From Bacillus thermozeamaize (GTDB lineage: Bacteria; Bacillota; Bacilli; ZCTH02-B2), in NCBI GenBank assembly GCA_002159075.1, contig LZRT01000062.1:1-64000 (forward strand): a DNA stretch of 64,000 nt, read 5' to 3'. Positions 39,619 to 48,612 of this stretch are shown here, one piece after another (the stretch's first letter is position 1; the number at the start of each line of letters is the position of its first letter). Below the pieces are notes generated by a model that ran no database searches, was not told the origin of the DNA, and saw nothing but the letters and a program-made list of their open reading frames with translations. Position numbers and translations under genes: made by a program.

Positions 39619-40074
39619 GTGATGCAGATGTTTGACGGACTGGCAATCAGCGCATCCGGTTTGACGGCCCAGCGTTTCCGCATGGATGTGGTGGCTTCCA
39701 ACATCGCCAATGCCCAGACGACGCGGAGCCAATACGTGGACGGCCAGTGGCTGCCGTACCGGCGGAAGATGGTTCAGTTTGCCCCGTTGGGGGGCGGATT
39801 TGCCAGCCATTTGCAGAAAGCGATGGGCAGGATCGGGCCTGGCCAGGGCGTGGTGGTCAGGCGCATCGTGGAGGACCCGACACCCTTTCAGCAAGTATAC
39901 ATGCCGGAGCACCCGGATGCCAACGCTGAAGGATATGTCCTTTTGCCAAATGTGGACATATTGAAGGAACAAGTGGACATGCTGACCGCCACCCGGATGT
40001 ATGAGGCCAATGTGACCGCTTTTCAGGCAAGCAAGACCATGCTGGCCAAAGCGCTTGAAATTGGAAGGGGTTGA
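39619..40074 (+). CDS. flgC: Flagellar basal-body rod protein FlgC
   Basis: A rod subunit of about 150 residues with GLAISASGLTAQRFRMDVVASNIANAQTT (split motif) at the N-terminus and LKEQVDMLTATRMYEANVTAFQ at the C-terminus. GTG 39619 or ATG 39622 may be used; AGGGAG lies 6 and 9 bases upstream respectively. It overlaps fliE by 4 bases. Confidence 0.96.
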   Translation: MMQMFDGLAISASGLTAQRFRMDVVASNIANAQTTRSQYVDGQWLPYRRKMVQFAPLGGGFASHLQKAMGRIGPGQGVVVRRIVEDPTPFQQVYMPEHPDANAEGYVLLPNVDILKEQVDMLTATRMYEANVTAFQASKTMLAKALEIGRG

Positions 40075-40394
40075 TCCGCTTGCTCAGTTCTGTGATGAAT
40101 CAGCTGATGGCACCGGGCATTGACGGAGGTCAGGGTGTCCATTCCCCGCAGCAAACCGTCTCGCGCGAAATCACGGACAGCTTTAAGACGTTTTTGGCAG
40201 AAGCGCTACAAAAGGTAAACCAACAACAGATCCGCGCCGAACAGATGACACAGCAGCTGGTCAGCGGGCAGGCCGAGAACCTGCACGATGTGATGATTGC
40301 CGCCGAAGAGGCCGCCATCAGCCTGCAGATGGCTGTTCAAATCCGCAACAAAGTGGTGGAAGCGTATCAGGAGATCATGCGGATGCAAATCTAA
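40071..40394 (+). CDS. fliE: Flagellar hook-basal body protein FliE
   Basis: FliE joins the MS ring to the rod. The 107-residue frame has FLAEALQKVNQQQIRAEQ and ENLHDVMIAAEEAAISLQMAVQIRNKVVEAYQEIM, the family C-terminus (given in parts). TTG 40071 overlaps flgC; TTG 40080 or ATG 40095 are alternative starts with better spacing from GGAAGGGG. A hairpin follows in the gap before fliF. Confidence 0.94.
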   Translation: MIRLLSSVMNQLMAPGIDGGQGVHSPQQTVSREITDSFKTFLAEALQKVNQQQIRAEQMTQQLVSGQAENLHDVMIAAEEAAISLQMAVQIRNKVVEAYQEIMRMQI

Positions 40395-40423
40395 CCGGCC
40401 GTCTCACGTGGCCAGAGGATGGC

Positions 40424-40441
40424 TGGCAGGCTATCCTGCCA
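40424..40441 (+). other. Hairpin in the fliE-fliF gap
   Basis: TGGCAGG / CCTGCCA form a perfect 7-bp stem with loop CTAT, followed by TGAAATTTTG. It may be a weak terminator, an RNA-processing stem or nothing; the T tract is poor. Confidence 0.4.
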
Positions 40442-40483
40442 TGAAATTTTGCAATGAAAGCGGAAGAGTGAGCACGAGGTGAC

Positions 40484-42055
40484 ATGGTGAACGAAACCCT
40501 GAAGCAGTATTGGTCACGTCTTACTGAGTGGTGGGGAACATTTTCCAGGAGGCAGAAAATTTTTTATCTCGCAGCTGTTCTTGCGGCAATCATTCTGCTG
40601 GTTTCCCTTGTCGTCTGGTTGACGCGGCCGGAATATGAAGTCGTCTTTTACGATTTGGAACCGAAGGACGCCCAGACGGTGACCCAGCAACTGACGGAAA
40701 TGGGAATACCTTACCGCCTGTCGCAAGACGGAACGATGGTTTCGGTGCCCAAGTCGGAGGCGGCGAATGTCAAAGTACAGCTGGCGGATAAAATTCAGAG
40801 CGGTTCCATCGGTTATGAAGTGTTCATGCAAAACCTGGGTTTGGGCATGACGCAGGAACAGTTCAAAGTGCTGGAAAAGGGCGTCATCGAAGGGGAACTG
40901 GAGCGGTTGATCAAGCAACTGGACGGCGTCAAGGATGCCGATGTGATGATCACGATGCCGCAGCGGAGCGTTTGGCTGACCGATGAGCAAAACCCGGCCA
41001 CCGCTTCGGTCGTCCTGGAGCTGGAACCGGGCACCCGCCTGGAACCCCAACAGATTAACAGCCTGTACCAGCTCATTTCGAAAAGCGTGCCCAATCTGCC
41101 CGTTGAAAACATTTCGCTCGTCGATCAAAACGGCATGCTGCTTTCGACCACCCAAACGGGACAATCTGATACCATTTTGGGTTCGGCCTACGAGCAGCAA
41201 GAAAAAATCAGGGTCAATTTCCAACAGCGCCTGCAGCAGGAGATTCAACGGACGCTGGGGGCCATTTTCGGTCCTGATCGGGTGATCGTCCAGGTTTTCG
41301 CCAACCTGAACTTTGATCAGGAGAAGCGGCAGGAAAACCTGGTGGAGCCGGTCGTCGACGACCGGGGGTTGCCCATCAGTGAGGAGAACATTCAGGAACA
41401 ATCGACCGGTGGCGGTCTGGGAGCCGGTGGAGTGGTCGGCACAGGCAGCGGCGAGGTGCCCCGGTACGTCAGTGAGGGTGAGGCCGAGGGCGGCAACTAC
41501 GAACGCCTGGAAGAACGCATCAATTATGAGGTGAACCGGATCAGAAAGGAAGTAGTCGCCAGTCCCTACCGGGTGGAAGATCTCTCGGTGGCGGTCTGGT
41601 TTGAACCCCGGGATCCGAACGATTTGGCGGCTGCTGAGCAGGACCGGGAGCGCATCCAAAACATGCTCACAGGCATCGTCAGCGCTTCCTTGAGCGGCAG
41701 CGGGCAAAACTGGACGCCTGCCGACATCCAGAACAAGATCGCGGTCGATTACCGGATATTTGAAGGACATGCCCAAACGGAGGAACCGTGGTACAATTCC
41801 TGGCAACTCTGGGCTTCTGTTGCTGGAGGCATCCTGTTGCTGGGCGGGCTTCTCTTCTGGTGGTTCCGCCGTCGCCGGAAGGCGGAAGAGCTCGGGGAGA
41901 CGGCAAAATTGACAACTGTTTATCCTCCCGAGGAGTTGCCCGTGTTGCTTGAAGAATCAGATGAAAGCAAGATGAGAAAGAAATTGCAAGAGGCCATGCG
42001 CAAAGAACCGAAAGAATTTGTCCAGCTCTTGCGCACCTGGATGCAGGAAGATTGA
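40484..42055 (+). CDS. fliF: Flagellar MS-ring protein FliF
   Basis: FliF forms the MS ring in the membrane. The 523-residue product has TM1 about 28-47 (FYLAAVLAAIILLVSLVVWL), a periplasmic-side ring-building region with EGELERLIKQLDGVKDADV, a proline/glycine-rich loop, TM2 about 434-456, and a C-terminal FliG-binding tail ending FVQLLRTWMQED. GAGGTGAC precedes ATG 40484. Confidence 0.97.
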   Translation: MVNETLKQYWSRLTEWWGTFSRRQKIFYLAAVLAAIILLVSLVVWLTRPEYEVVFYDLEPKDAQTVTQQLTEMGIPYRLSQDGTMVSVPKSEAANVKVQLADKIQSGSIGYEVFMQNLGLGMTQEQFKVLEKGVIEGELERLIKQLDGVKDADVMITMPQRSVWLTDEQNPATASVVLELEPGTRLEPQQINSLYQLISKSVPNLPVENISLVDQNGMLLSTTQTGQSDTILGSAYEQQEKIRVNFQQRLQQEIQRTLGAIFGPDRVIVQVFANLNFDQEKRQENLVEPVVDDRGLPISEENIQEQSTGGGLGAGGVVGTGSGEVPRYVSEGEAEGGNYERLEERINYEVNRIRKEVVASPYRVEDLSVAVWFEPRDPNDLAAAEQDRERIQNMLTGIVSASLSGSGQNWTPADIQNKIAVDYRIFEGHAQTEEPWYNSWQLWASVAGGILLLGGLLFWWFRRRRKAEELGETAKLTTVYPPEELPVLLEESDESKMRKKLQEAMRKEPKEFVQLLRTWMQED

Positions 42056-42099
42056 AGGTATGACCGGAGGGGTGAACCCATGGGTAAGGAGGGGTTGAT

Positions 42100-43107
42100 G
42101 TGGCAACCCGCAAGCTGACAGGGAAGCAAAAAGCGGCCGTCCTGTTGATTTCCATGGGGCCGGAGTTTTCCGCCGAAGTGTTCAAGCATCTCAATGAGGA
42201 AGAAATTGAGGAGCTGACACTGGAGATTGCGGCGTTTCGAAAGGTGACACCGGAGATGACCTCCAGTGTGTTGAAGGAGTTTCAGGAAATTTGGGTGGCG
42301 CATGAATACATATCGCAAGGCGGGATTCAATATGCCAAGGATGTCTTGGAGAAAGCGCTGGGGGAACAGCGGGCAAGGGAAATCATCAACCGCCTGACGG
42401 CCAGCCTCCAGGTTCGCCCCTTTGAATTTGCCCGCAAGGCGGATCCGATGCAGATTTTCAACTTCATCCAGAATGAACATCCGCAGACCATCGCGCTTGT
42501 CCTTTCCTATCTTGAACCGGAACAGGCGGCGATGATCCTGAGTTCCCTGCCGAGCGAGCAACAAGTGGATGTGGCACGCCGGATCGCGAAGATGGAAAGC
42601 ACCTCACCTGATGTGATTCATTCGGTCGAGCGTGTCCTGGAACAGCGGCTGTCGACGATGGCCAACCTGGATTATGAAGAGGTAGGGGGCATTCAAAGTG
42701 TCGTCTCCATCCTCAATGGGGTCGACCGCTCGACGGAAAAGGCCATTCTGGAAGGACTGGAGCTCACTGAGCCGGAGCTGGCAGAGGAGATCAAAAAACG
42801 GATGTTTGTCTTTGAGGACATCGTCACGCTGGATGATCGTTCCATCCAGCGGGTGATCCGGGATGTGGACAACACCGATCTGCAACTGGCCCTGAAAGTG
42901 GCCAGCGACGAGGTGAAGGAGGCCATTTTCCGGAACATGTCCTCGCGGATGCGGGAGATGATCCAGGAAGAGATGTCCTATATGGGTCCTGTGCGCATCC
43001 GTGATGTGGAAGAAGCGCAGATGCGTATCGTCTCGGTGGTTCGCCGTCTGGAGGAGATGGGCGAGATCATCATTTCTCGCGGCGGAGGAGATGAGATCGT
43101 TGTCTAA
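42100..43107 (+). CDS. fliG: Flagellar motor switch protein FliG
   Basis: The C-ring torque-generating protein, 335 residues, linking FliF, FliM and the stator. It has TGKQKAAVLLISMGPE at the N-terminus, the EHPQTIALVLSYLEP ARM motif, and a C-terminal charged torque helix (VFEDIVTLDDRSIQRVIRDVD in part). GTG 42100 follows AAGGAGG. fliH overlaps its end. Confidence 0.97.
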   Translation: MATRKLTGKQKAAVLLISMGPEFSAEVFKHLNEEEIEELTLEIAAFRKVTPEMTSSVLKEFQEIWVAHEYISQGGIQYAKDVLEKALGEQRAREIINRLTASLQVRPFEFARKADPMQIFNFIQNEHPQTIALVLSYLEPEQAAMILSSLPSEQQVDVARRIAKMESTSPDVIHSVERVLEQRLSTMANLDYEEVGGIQSVVSILNGVDRSTEKAILEGLELTEPELAEEIKKRMFVFEDIVTLDDRSIQRVIRDVDNTDLQLALKVASDEVKEAIFRNMSSRMREMIQEEMSYMGPVRIRDVEEAQMRIVSVVRRLEEMGEIIISRGGGDEIVV

Positions 43108-43930
43108 CTTGCAAAAAACCGGACGGATTATTCGTCTCGCTGGTCAGGCCCCATTGTCTGGCCCCGTGACGATTGGCCCCAGGCATCTCACCCACGGTGA
43201 TGGAAAAGCGGAACCTGCCGGCAAGACGCCCATGGAGTTGACCGAGCCGGTACGGCGGCTGGCCGATTCCATCTTGGCAGAAGCCCGCCAAAAGGCGCGG
43301 CGCCTGGAAGAAGAAAGCCGCCAACAACTGGCGCGGTGGCGGGAACAGGAGGAGGCAGTACTGGCACGCCTGCGGGAGGAAGCCAGAGAGCAAGGATACC
43401 AGACAGGCTGGGAACAGGGGCTGGCAGAAGGGTACCGGGCAGGAGCTGCCCGGGCGGAAGAAGAGTGGCAGGGTCGCTTGCGGGAGATCAATGAACTCCT
43501 GTGGCATGCCACACAGATCAAGGAACAGATGATACAGGAGGCGGAACACGATGTCCTCCTGCTGTGCCTGGCCATCGTGCGCAAGGTTCTCGGACAACTG
43601 GCGGAACAGCAGGAAGAGACCGCCCGGCAATTGATTCGTCAGGCGTTCCGGGAAAACCGGCTGCAAGGCAGGGTGCGCCTGGTCGTTCATCCGTCTGACT
43701 TGCCGGCCGTCGAAACACTCCGCCATGACTTGTCCGCCCTGCTGGAAGGAGAACGGCTGATTGAGATCGCTGTCGATCCGGAAGTGGCAAGCCCGGGCTG
43801 CGTCATTCACACCGAGCATGGAACGATTGAGGCGACACTGGACGCTCAGTTGGCCACGATCCGGGAGCAGCTGATGGCGTTGCGGGAGAAGAGGATATCC
43901 CATGAATATTCACCTGTCGAAGTATATTGA
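43100..43930 (+). CDS. fliH: Flagellar assembly protein FliH
   Basis: FliH is the peripheral stator-like regulator of the FliI ATPase. From TTG 43100 (GGAGGAG about 10 bases upstream; ATG 43091 is the alternative) it has 276 residues: an acidic/basic coiled region with EQGYQTGWEQGLAEGY (GxxxG-like repeats) and a C-terminal V-type E-subunit-like domain. It overlaps fliG by 8 and fliI by 29 bases. Confidence 0.93.
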   Translation: MSNLQKTGRIIRLAGQAPLSGPVTIGPRHLTHGDGKAEPAGKTPMELTEPVRRLADSILAEARQKARRLEEESRQQLARWREQEEAVLARLREEAREQGYQTGWEQGLAEGYRAGAARAEEEWQGRLREINELLWHATQIKEQMIQEAEHDVLLLCLAIVRKVLGQLAEQQEETARQLIRQAFRENRLQGRVRLVVHPSDLPAVETLRHDLSALLEGERLIEIAVDPEVASPGCVIHTEHGTIEATLDAQLATIREQLMALREKRISHEYSPVEVY

Positions 43931-45260
43931 GGCGCTGCCGCAACTGAATCCTTATCGGCGGATCGGACGGGTGGTGGAAGTGATTGGCCTGACCGTCGTG
44001 GCGATGGGCCTTGAGGCCAATATCGGCGAACTTTGCCAGATATTTCCCCGACCGCAGGACGAACCGGTGCTGGCCGAAGTGGTGGGCTTTCGTGAAGGCC
44101 GCCTGCTTTTGATGCCGCTGGGTGAAATCAGCAGCGTCGGCCCGGGAAGCCGGGTGGTCAGCACCCACTCGCCGTTTGCGATCCAGGTTGGCGAAGAGCT
44201 GCTGGGCCGGGTGCTGAACGGGCTTGGTCAGCCCCTGGATGGGCGACCTCTTCCTGCCATGACCCCTTTTTCTACGGCCAGGCAGGTGGAAAATCCCCTC
44301 TGCAGGCAGCCGATCCGCCAGCCGTTGGGCACCGGTATACGGGCCATTGACTGCCTGTTGACCGTCGGCAGGGGCCAGCGGATGGGCATCTTCGCAGGCA
44401 GCGGCGTGGGAAAAAGCACCTTGCTGGGGATGATTGCCCGCAACACCAATGCCGACGTGAACGTCATCGCCCTGATCGGCGAACGGGGCAGAGAGGTGCG
44501 CGACTTTCTTGACAAAAACCTCGGCCCGGAAGGACTGGCACGTTCTGTCGTCGTGGTGGCCACCTCTGATCAACCGGCCCTTGTTCGGATGAAGGGGGCT
44601 GTCGTGGCCACTGCCATCGCCGAGTTTTTCCGCGAGCAAGGCCGGGATGTCCTCCTGATGATGGATTCGGTGACCCGTTTTGCGATGGCCGCCCGGGAGG
44701 TCGGGCTGGCCAGCGGCGAGCCACCCGCCACCCGCGGCTATCCGCCGTCCGTGTTTGCGCACCTTCCGAAGCTGTTGGAACGGACGGGCACCGGGACAAA
44801 AGGTTCGATCACCGCTTTTTACACGGTACTGGTGGACGGAGATGACATGAATGAACCGGTCTCGGATGCCGTTCGCGGCATTCTGGATGGCCACATCGTG
44901 CTGGAACGCCAACTGGCGCAGCAGGGACACTTTCCGGCGATTGACGTCCTGCAGAGCGTCAGCCGGGTGATGGATGAAGTGATACCGGAGACGCAGCGGC
45001 AGGCAGCCAACCGGGTGAAAGAATTGCTGTCCATTTATCGCCAACATGAGGATTTGATCACCATCGGGGCCTATCAGGCAGGTCACCAGCCGAAAGTGGA
45101 CCAGGCGGTCAGGGCCTTTCCGATGATTCAAGCCTTTCTCAAGCAGGATGTGGATGAAGCGAGCAGCTTCGAGGCCAATATGCAGGCGTTGTTCGACCTT
45201 TACGAGCAACTGGAAGGCAAGCGTTCCGGGCAATCGACGCCTCCGCATGGGGAGGATTGA
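43902..45260 (+). CDS. fliI: Flagellum-specific ATP synthase FliI
   Basis: The export ATPase, 452 residues, homologous to F1 beta. It has Walker A AGSGVGKSTLLG near residue 165, LIGERGREVRDF, Walker B region DVLLMMDSVTRFAMAAREV and the GEPPATRGYPPSVFA loop. It starts within fliH, an unusually long but clear overlap of 29 bases. Confidence 0.98.
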   Translation: MNIHLSKYIEALPQLNPYRRIGRVVEVIGLTVVAMGLEANIGELCQIFPRPQDEPVLAEVVGFREGRLLLMPLGEISSVGPGSRVVSTHSPFAIQVGEELLGRVLNGLGQPLDGRPLPAMTPFSTARQVENPLCRQPIRQPLGTGIRAIDCLLTVGRGQRMGIFAGSGVGKSTLLGMIARNTNADVNVIALIGERGREVRDFLDKNLGPEGLARSVVVVATSDQPALVRMKGAVVATAIAEFFREQGRDVLLMMDSVTRFAMAAREVGLASGEPPATRGYPPSVFAHLPKLLERTGTGTKGSITAFYTVLVDGDDMNEPVSDAVRGILDGHIVLERQLAQQGHFPAIDVLQSVSRVMDEVIPETQRQAANRVKELLSIYRQHEDLITIGAYQAGHQPKVDQAVRAFPMIQAFLKQDVDEASSFEANMQALFDLYEQLEGKRSGQSTPPHGED

Positions 45261-45323
45261 CAGACTGAAGGCGGCCGGCTGTCGATTTCCTGGCGCCAAT
45301 GAGAAGGAGGACGGGAGATTCGG

Positions 45324-45770
45324 ATGATCAGACCAGAGATGGCGAAACGGATCGCCCATTTGAAGGAGCTTGCGCGGCAGCAGAGCCAGCAGCATCTGGT
45401 ACAGGCCATCGACCACAAGCAACAGGAGGATCACAGGCTGCAAGAAATGCTCCGCTTCCAGCTGCAACAGGAAAAAATGCTGGAACAGTTCCTTGAAGGA
45501 GCCAGACCTCTTCCTGCCGGATTCTGGTCGCAATGGGATCTTTATCAGCAACGGATGAAGGAACAGATCCATTTCCAGCGGCAAAAGGTCGAACAGGCTG
45601 TCCACCGGATGGAAGAGAAGCGCCAGGAGGTCATCTCTCGTTCCGTGGATGAAAAAATGTGGTTCAAGCTGAATCAGATGATTTTGCTGAAGCAACTTGC
45701 CGAAGCACAGAGGCGTGAACAAAAGGAGCTGGATGAGCTGGCCAGCCACCGTCATGCGTATCGTTCGTAG
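45324..45770 (+). CDS. fliJ: Flagellar export protein FliJ
   Basis: A 148-residue, almost wholly coiled-coil protein, rich in Q, E, K and R, as expected for FliJ, the central stalk of the export ATPase and chaperone escort. GAGAAGGAGGACGG precedes ATG 45324. Sequence similarity is weak, so position between fliI and ylxF is the main support. Confidence 0.88.
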   Translation: MIRPEMAKRIAHLKELARQQSQQHLVQAIDHKQQEDHRLQEMLRFQLQQEKMLEQFLEGARPLPAGFWSQWDLYQQRMKEQIHFQRQKVEQAVHRMEEKRQEVISRSVDEKMWFKLNQMILLKQLAEAQRREQKELDELASHRHAYRS

Positions 45771-45782
45771 GGGGGGACAGGG

Positions 45783-46607
45783 ATGGCCAAAGGCAACCAT
45801 GAAGGAAAGCAAGCGAAAAATAGCCGGCTGAAGGTCATATTGCCTGTGTTCTTCCTCTTGTTGATCGCCGCGGGAGTTCTCTGGTATCTGTTTGCTCCTC
45901 CTGGCTGGCCGCTGTCGGCAAACCGCCAGGAAGGCGAAAAAAGCATGCAAGCGCTGGAAAAGGAGACGGATGCTTTGCGCCAAGAAGTTGCCAGGCTGCA
46001 GGATGCCAACCGCCAGCTGGAGAATCAGGTGGAGCAGCTCAACCGGCAACTGAGCGAACAGCAGGAGAAGGGGCAGCAGGATGAACAGCAGGCGGCGCCG
46101 GAAGAACAGTACCGGCAGCTGAAAGCGACAGCCAACCTTTACAGCAAGATGTCCCCGAGCAAGGCAGCCGCCATTCTCCAGGCGATGCCCCGGGCAGAGG
46201 CGGCGCTGATCCTCAAAGCGATGAGCGACAGGGAACGCAGCCGCATCCTTCCACGCTTTGACCCGCAGACGGCAGCGCAGTTTACACTGGCGATACAGGA
46301 AATACCTCCGCTGGACGAAAAGACCGACTTGGATCTGGTGCGAACTCGGCTGGCGCAAGCATTGCCGGCGTCATCCTCCGTACCGGCGGCGCAGCCGGTC
46401 ACGGCAGCCGACATGGCCCAGACTCTTGCCGCCATGGAACCTGAACCGGCCGCGGACATTTTGCAGCAGTGGTGGAACCGCGATCGGACCGGAACGCTGG
46501 AGATTCTGCGCTCCATGAATCCCGGCTCGAGGGCCCGGATCATGGCTGCCCTGGATGCGGATGTTGCCACGGATATCGGCCGGCAATTGGTCAGGGGATC
46601 GTCATAA
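45783..46607 (+). CDS. ylxF: Flagellar operon protein YlxF (MotE-like, MgtE N-type domain)
   Basis: A 274-residue membrane-anchored protein: TM about 18-40 (VILPVFFLLLIAAGVLWYLF), a coiled coil about 50-105, then a MgtE intracellular-N-like helical repeat (YSKMSPSKAAAILQAMPRAEAALILKAMSDRERSRILP in parts; MAQTLAAMEPEPAADILQQW). It holds the YlxF position between fliJ and fliK; related MotE proteins act on motor or stator assembly. Confidence 0.9.
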   Translation: MAKGNHEGKQAKNSRLKVILPVFFLLLIAAGVLWYLFAPPGWPLSANRQEGEKSMQALEKETDALRQEVARLQDANRQLENQVEQLNRQLSEQQEKGQQDEQQAAPEEQYRQLKATANLYSKMSPSKAAAILQAMPRAEAALILKAMSDRERSRILPRFDPQTAAQFTLAIQEIPPLDEKTDLDLVRTRLAQALPASSSVPAAQPVTAADMAQTLAAMEPEPAADILQQWWNRDRTGTLEILRSMNPGSRARIMAALDADVATDIGRQLVRGSS

Positions 46608-46633
46608 AGTATAGGTCAAAGGAGGTGAGCAAC

Positions 46634-48082
46634 ATGTGGTTTCAAGGAATGTCAGCCGGTTCAACAGTCCCTGTCGGCAAAGGAAGCCAGGGAGCTTCGC
46701 TGAACAGCGCTTCTTCAGGCAACAGACCCGTCACCCCTTTTGCGGAATGGCTGCAAGCCTCCCTGCTTTCTGAAGTTCCTTCCGGAGGGCTGTCCGGCGT
46801 CCATTCAAGCCAACCCGGAAATGAGGGGCTGCAGCCTGTACCGGATGTGCCGTCCCAGGGCACGTTGGATACGCTGCTCCAATCCTGGCTGGCCGCGCTC
46901 TTTCAACCTTTTCTGCTTCAAGCCGAGGCCCTGTCCGGTATGGCGAAACAGGGTGACGCACCAAACTCTGGCGGCAAAACAGGTGGAGAAGACCCGCTAA
47001 GCCGATTGAACCAAAATTCACTGATGGCCTTGAATGGCATCGATCAGACCATCTTGCGGCAATGGCTCCAAAAAATAGCGATGGCAGGGCACATCCAACT
47101 TCCGCACAGTGTCGGCAACCTTCCTGCCGGAGTGGTTGGAGAACAGGAACTGTTGAATTGGCTGCAGATGTTGATGCAGCAGCAAGGCAATCCGCCAGAG
47201 CAGTCGTTCTTGGCCCGCGTGACACCCGATACACTTCAAATGATCCTTGCTCATTATCAAGGACATGGAGGACAAGCATTTTCAGGCCAGGATTTGCAAT
47301 CCGTCATTCAGGAAGTTATTCAGGAAGTTGGATTGCAGCGTCAAGGGGCCAATGGACGGTTGAACGTTGGATGGAATGAACAAGGCGAGCTGGCTGTCAA
47401 TCTGGCGAGGGAATCCCTGATGCAGGGCGCTTTCGCTCGTGCAGGGTCTGGTCGGGATGGCTCATCCGGCCAAGCTCAGAATGAGCTGTACGGCAACATA
47501 CAATCCTCCTCCTTCCAGACGGGTTCAACACAGGCGACAGCGCCGGCGGATCGTTCCTTTCTCCAGTGGCTTACTCAAACCGAGGCGAGTCAGAACCCGG
47601 TCCGTGACGCAGCGCAGCCCATTCCCTCTGTCCGGTTGCTTCTCTCCCGCTTTGACACGCTGGAGGGAAGGGGTTACGAAGCCCGTTTTCAGCTATACCC
47701 GGAACAGCTCGGAACGGTTCATGTCAAGCTGATCCTCCATCAGGGGACGCTCCAGGCACATCTTTATGTCGACAACCGGTTGGCCAGGGATGTACTGGAA
47801 AGCCAGCTCCAGTCCCTTCAGCAGGCATTTGCGCAACAAGGGCTGCAAGTGGACAAAATCACCGTAGCTGTGGGAGAGGATTCGCCCTTCCACTGGCATG
47901 AACAGGGTGCTTCGTTTTATCAGGAACAAAGAAACAGCGCAGGCCAGCAGCACGGGGATGGAAATACAGCTTTCGCAGCCAGCCGTTACCAGGCAATAGA
48001 AGGTGAGGAATTTAGGGGACAAGGATTGTACCGCGGCGGTCCTGTTTCCACATCGCATGAGGGAATTGATTTAAGCGTTTAA
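46634..48082 (+). CDS. fliK: Flagellar hook-length control protein FliK
   Basis: FliK measures hook length and switches export specificity through FlhB. From ATG 46634 (AAAGGAGGTGAGC upstream) it has 482 residues: a low-complexity Q/G/S-rich ruler and a C-terminal Flg_hook domain about 340-416 (YEARFQLYPEQLGTVHVKLIL ... LQSLQQAFAQQGLQVDKI in parts). The longer frame from 46469 overlaps ylxF and is rejected. Confidence 0.93.
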   Translation: MWFQGMSAGSTVPVGKGSQGASLNSASSGNRPVTPFAEWLQASLLSEVPSGGLSGVHSSQPGNEGLQPVPDVPSQGTLDTLLQSWLAALFQPFLLQAEALSGMAKQGDAPNSGGKTGGEDPLSRLNQNSLMALNGIDQTILRQWLQKIAMAGHIQLPHSVGNLPAGVVGEQELLNWLQMLMQQQGNPPEQSFLARVTPDTLQMILAHYQGHGGQAFSGQDLQSVIQEVIQEVGLQRQGANGRLNVGWNEQGELAVNLARESLMQGAFARAGSGRDGSSGQAQNELYGNIQSSSFQTGSTQATAPADRSFLQWLTQTEASQNPVRDAAQPIPSVRLLLSRFDTLEGRGYEARFQLYPEQLGTVHVKLILHQGTLQAHLYVDNRLARDVLESQLQSLQQAFAQQGLQVDKITVAVGEDSPFHWHEQGASFYQEQRNSAGQQHGDGNTAFAASRYQAIEGEEFRGQGLYRGGPVSTSHEGIDLSV

Positions 48083-48168
48083 GGCGTGTTGCATTCGGAA
48101 TAGATGAAATGGATGAGTGGACCATGAGGTCCTTGGCAGATGGCCTTGGAACAAAAGGGGGGAGTTGA

Positions 48169-48486
48169 ATGCCGGCGTTTGCCGTGGGCAGCACCGCCAG
48201 CGTGATGAACAGCCAAAACACGCAACCGTCCAACGAGCGGGAAGCTAAACAAATCCTTGGCAAGGATGACTTTCTCAAGCTCCTCGTCACGCAGCTGAAA
48301 TACCAGGATCCGCTGGCGCCGATGGAGGACCGTGAATTCATCGTCCAGCTGGCGCAGTTCAGCGCCCTGGAGCAGATGATTGCCGTGGCACAGGGGCAGG
48401 AAAAAATGTTGAAGGTGTTGGAAGAAATCCAGCAGACCTTGCGGGAGATCAAAGGCGCGCTGGAATACAAGCCTCCGGCAGAGTAA
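48169..48486 (+). CDS. flgD: Flagellar hook assembly scaffold FlgD (short form)
   Basis: FlgD caps the growing hook. At 105 residues only the N-terminal export/assembly part is present: [20 protein letters not shown] then [14 protein letters not shown]. The C-terminal Ig/tudor-like region of longer FlgD proteins is lacking, as in other short Bacilli forms. A GGGGGGAG ribosome binding site precedes ATG 48169. Confidence 0.94.
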   Translation: MPAFAVGSTASVMNSQNTQPSNEREAKQILGKDDFLKLLVTQLKYQDPLAPMEDREFIVQLAQFSALEQMIAVAQGQEKMLKVLEEIQQTLREIKGALEYKPPAE

Positions 48487-48612
48487 TTTCCAACAGCGAT
48501 GCCGTACGTTGAAAACATGCTGAGGGAACGTCAGGCGGGAAAACCGCAAAAAGGGACAATCCAATTCAACCCTGCTCTATGGTGAACCTATTCCGAAAAG
48601 GAGGTTGAACCG

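Noticed and set aside
43803-46358. 851-codon minus-strand frame opposite fliH-fliI-fliJ-ylxF
   Set aside because: Long antisense frame caused by codon bias of four certain genes; composition is not protein-like.
48499-48585. 28-codon ATG frame between flgD and flgE
   Set aside because: No ribosome binding site and no match to the flagellar operon protein sometimes found there.
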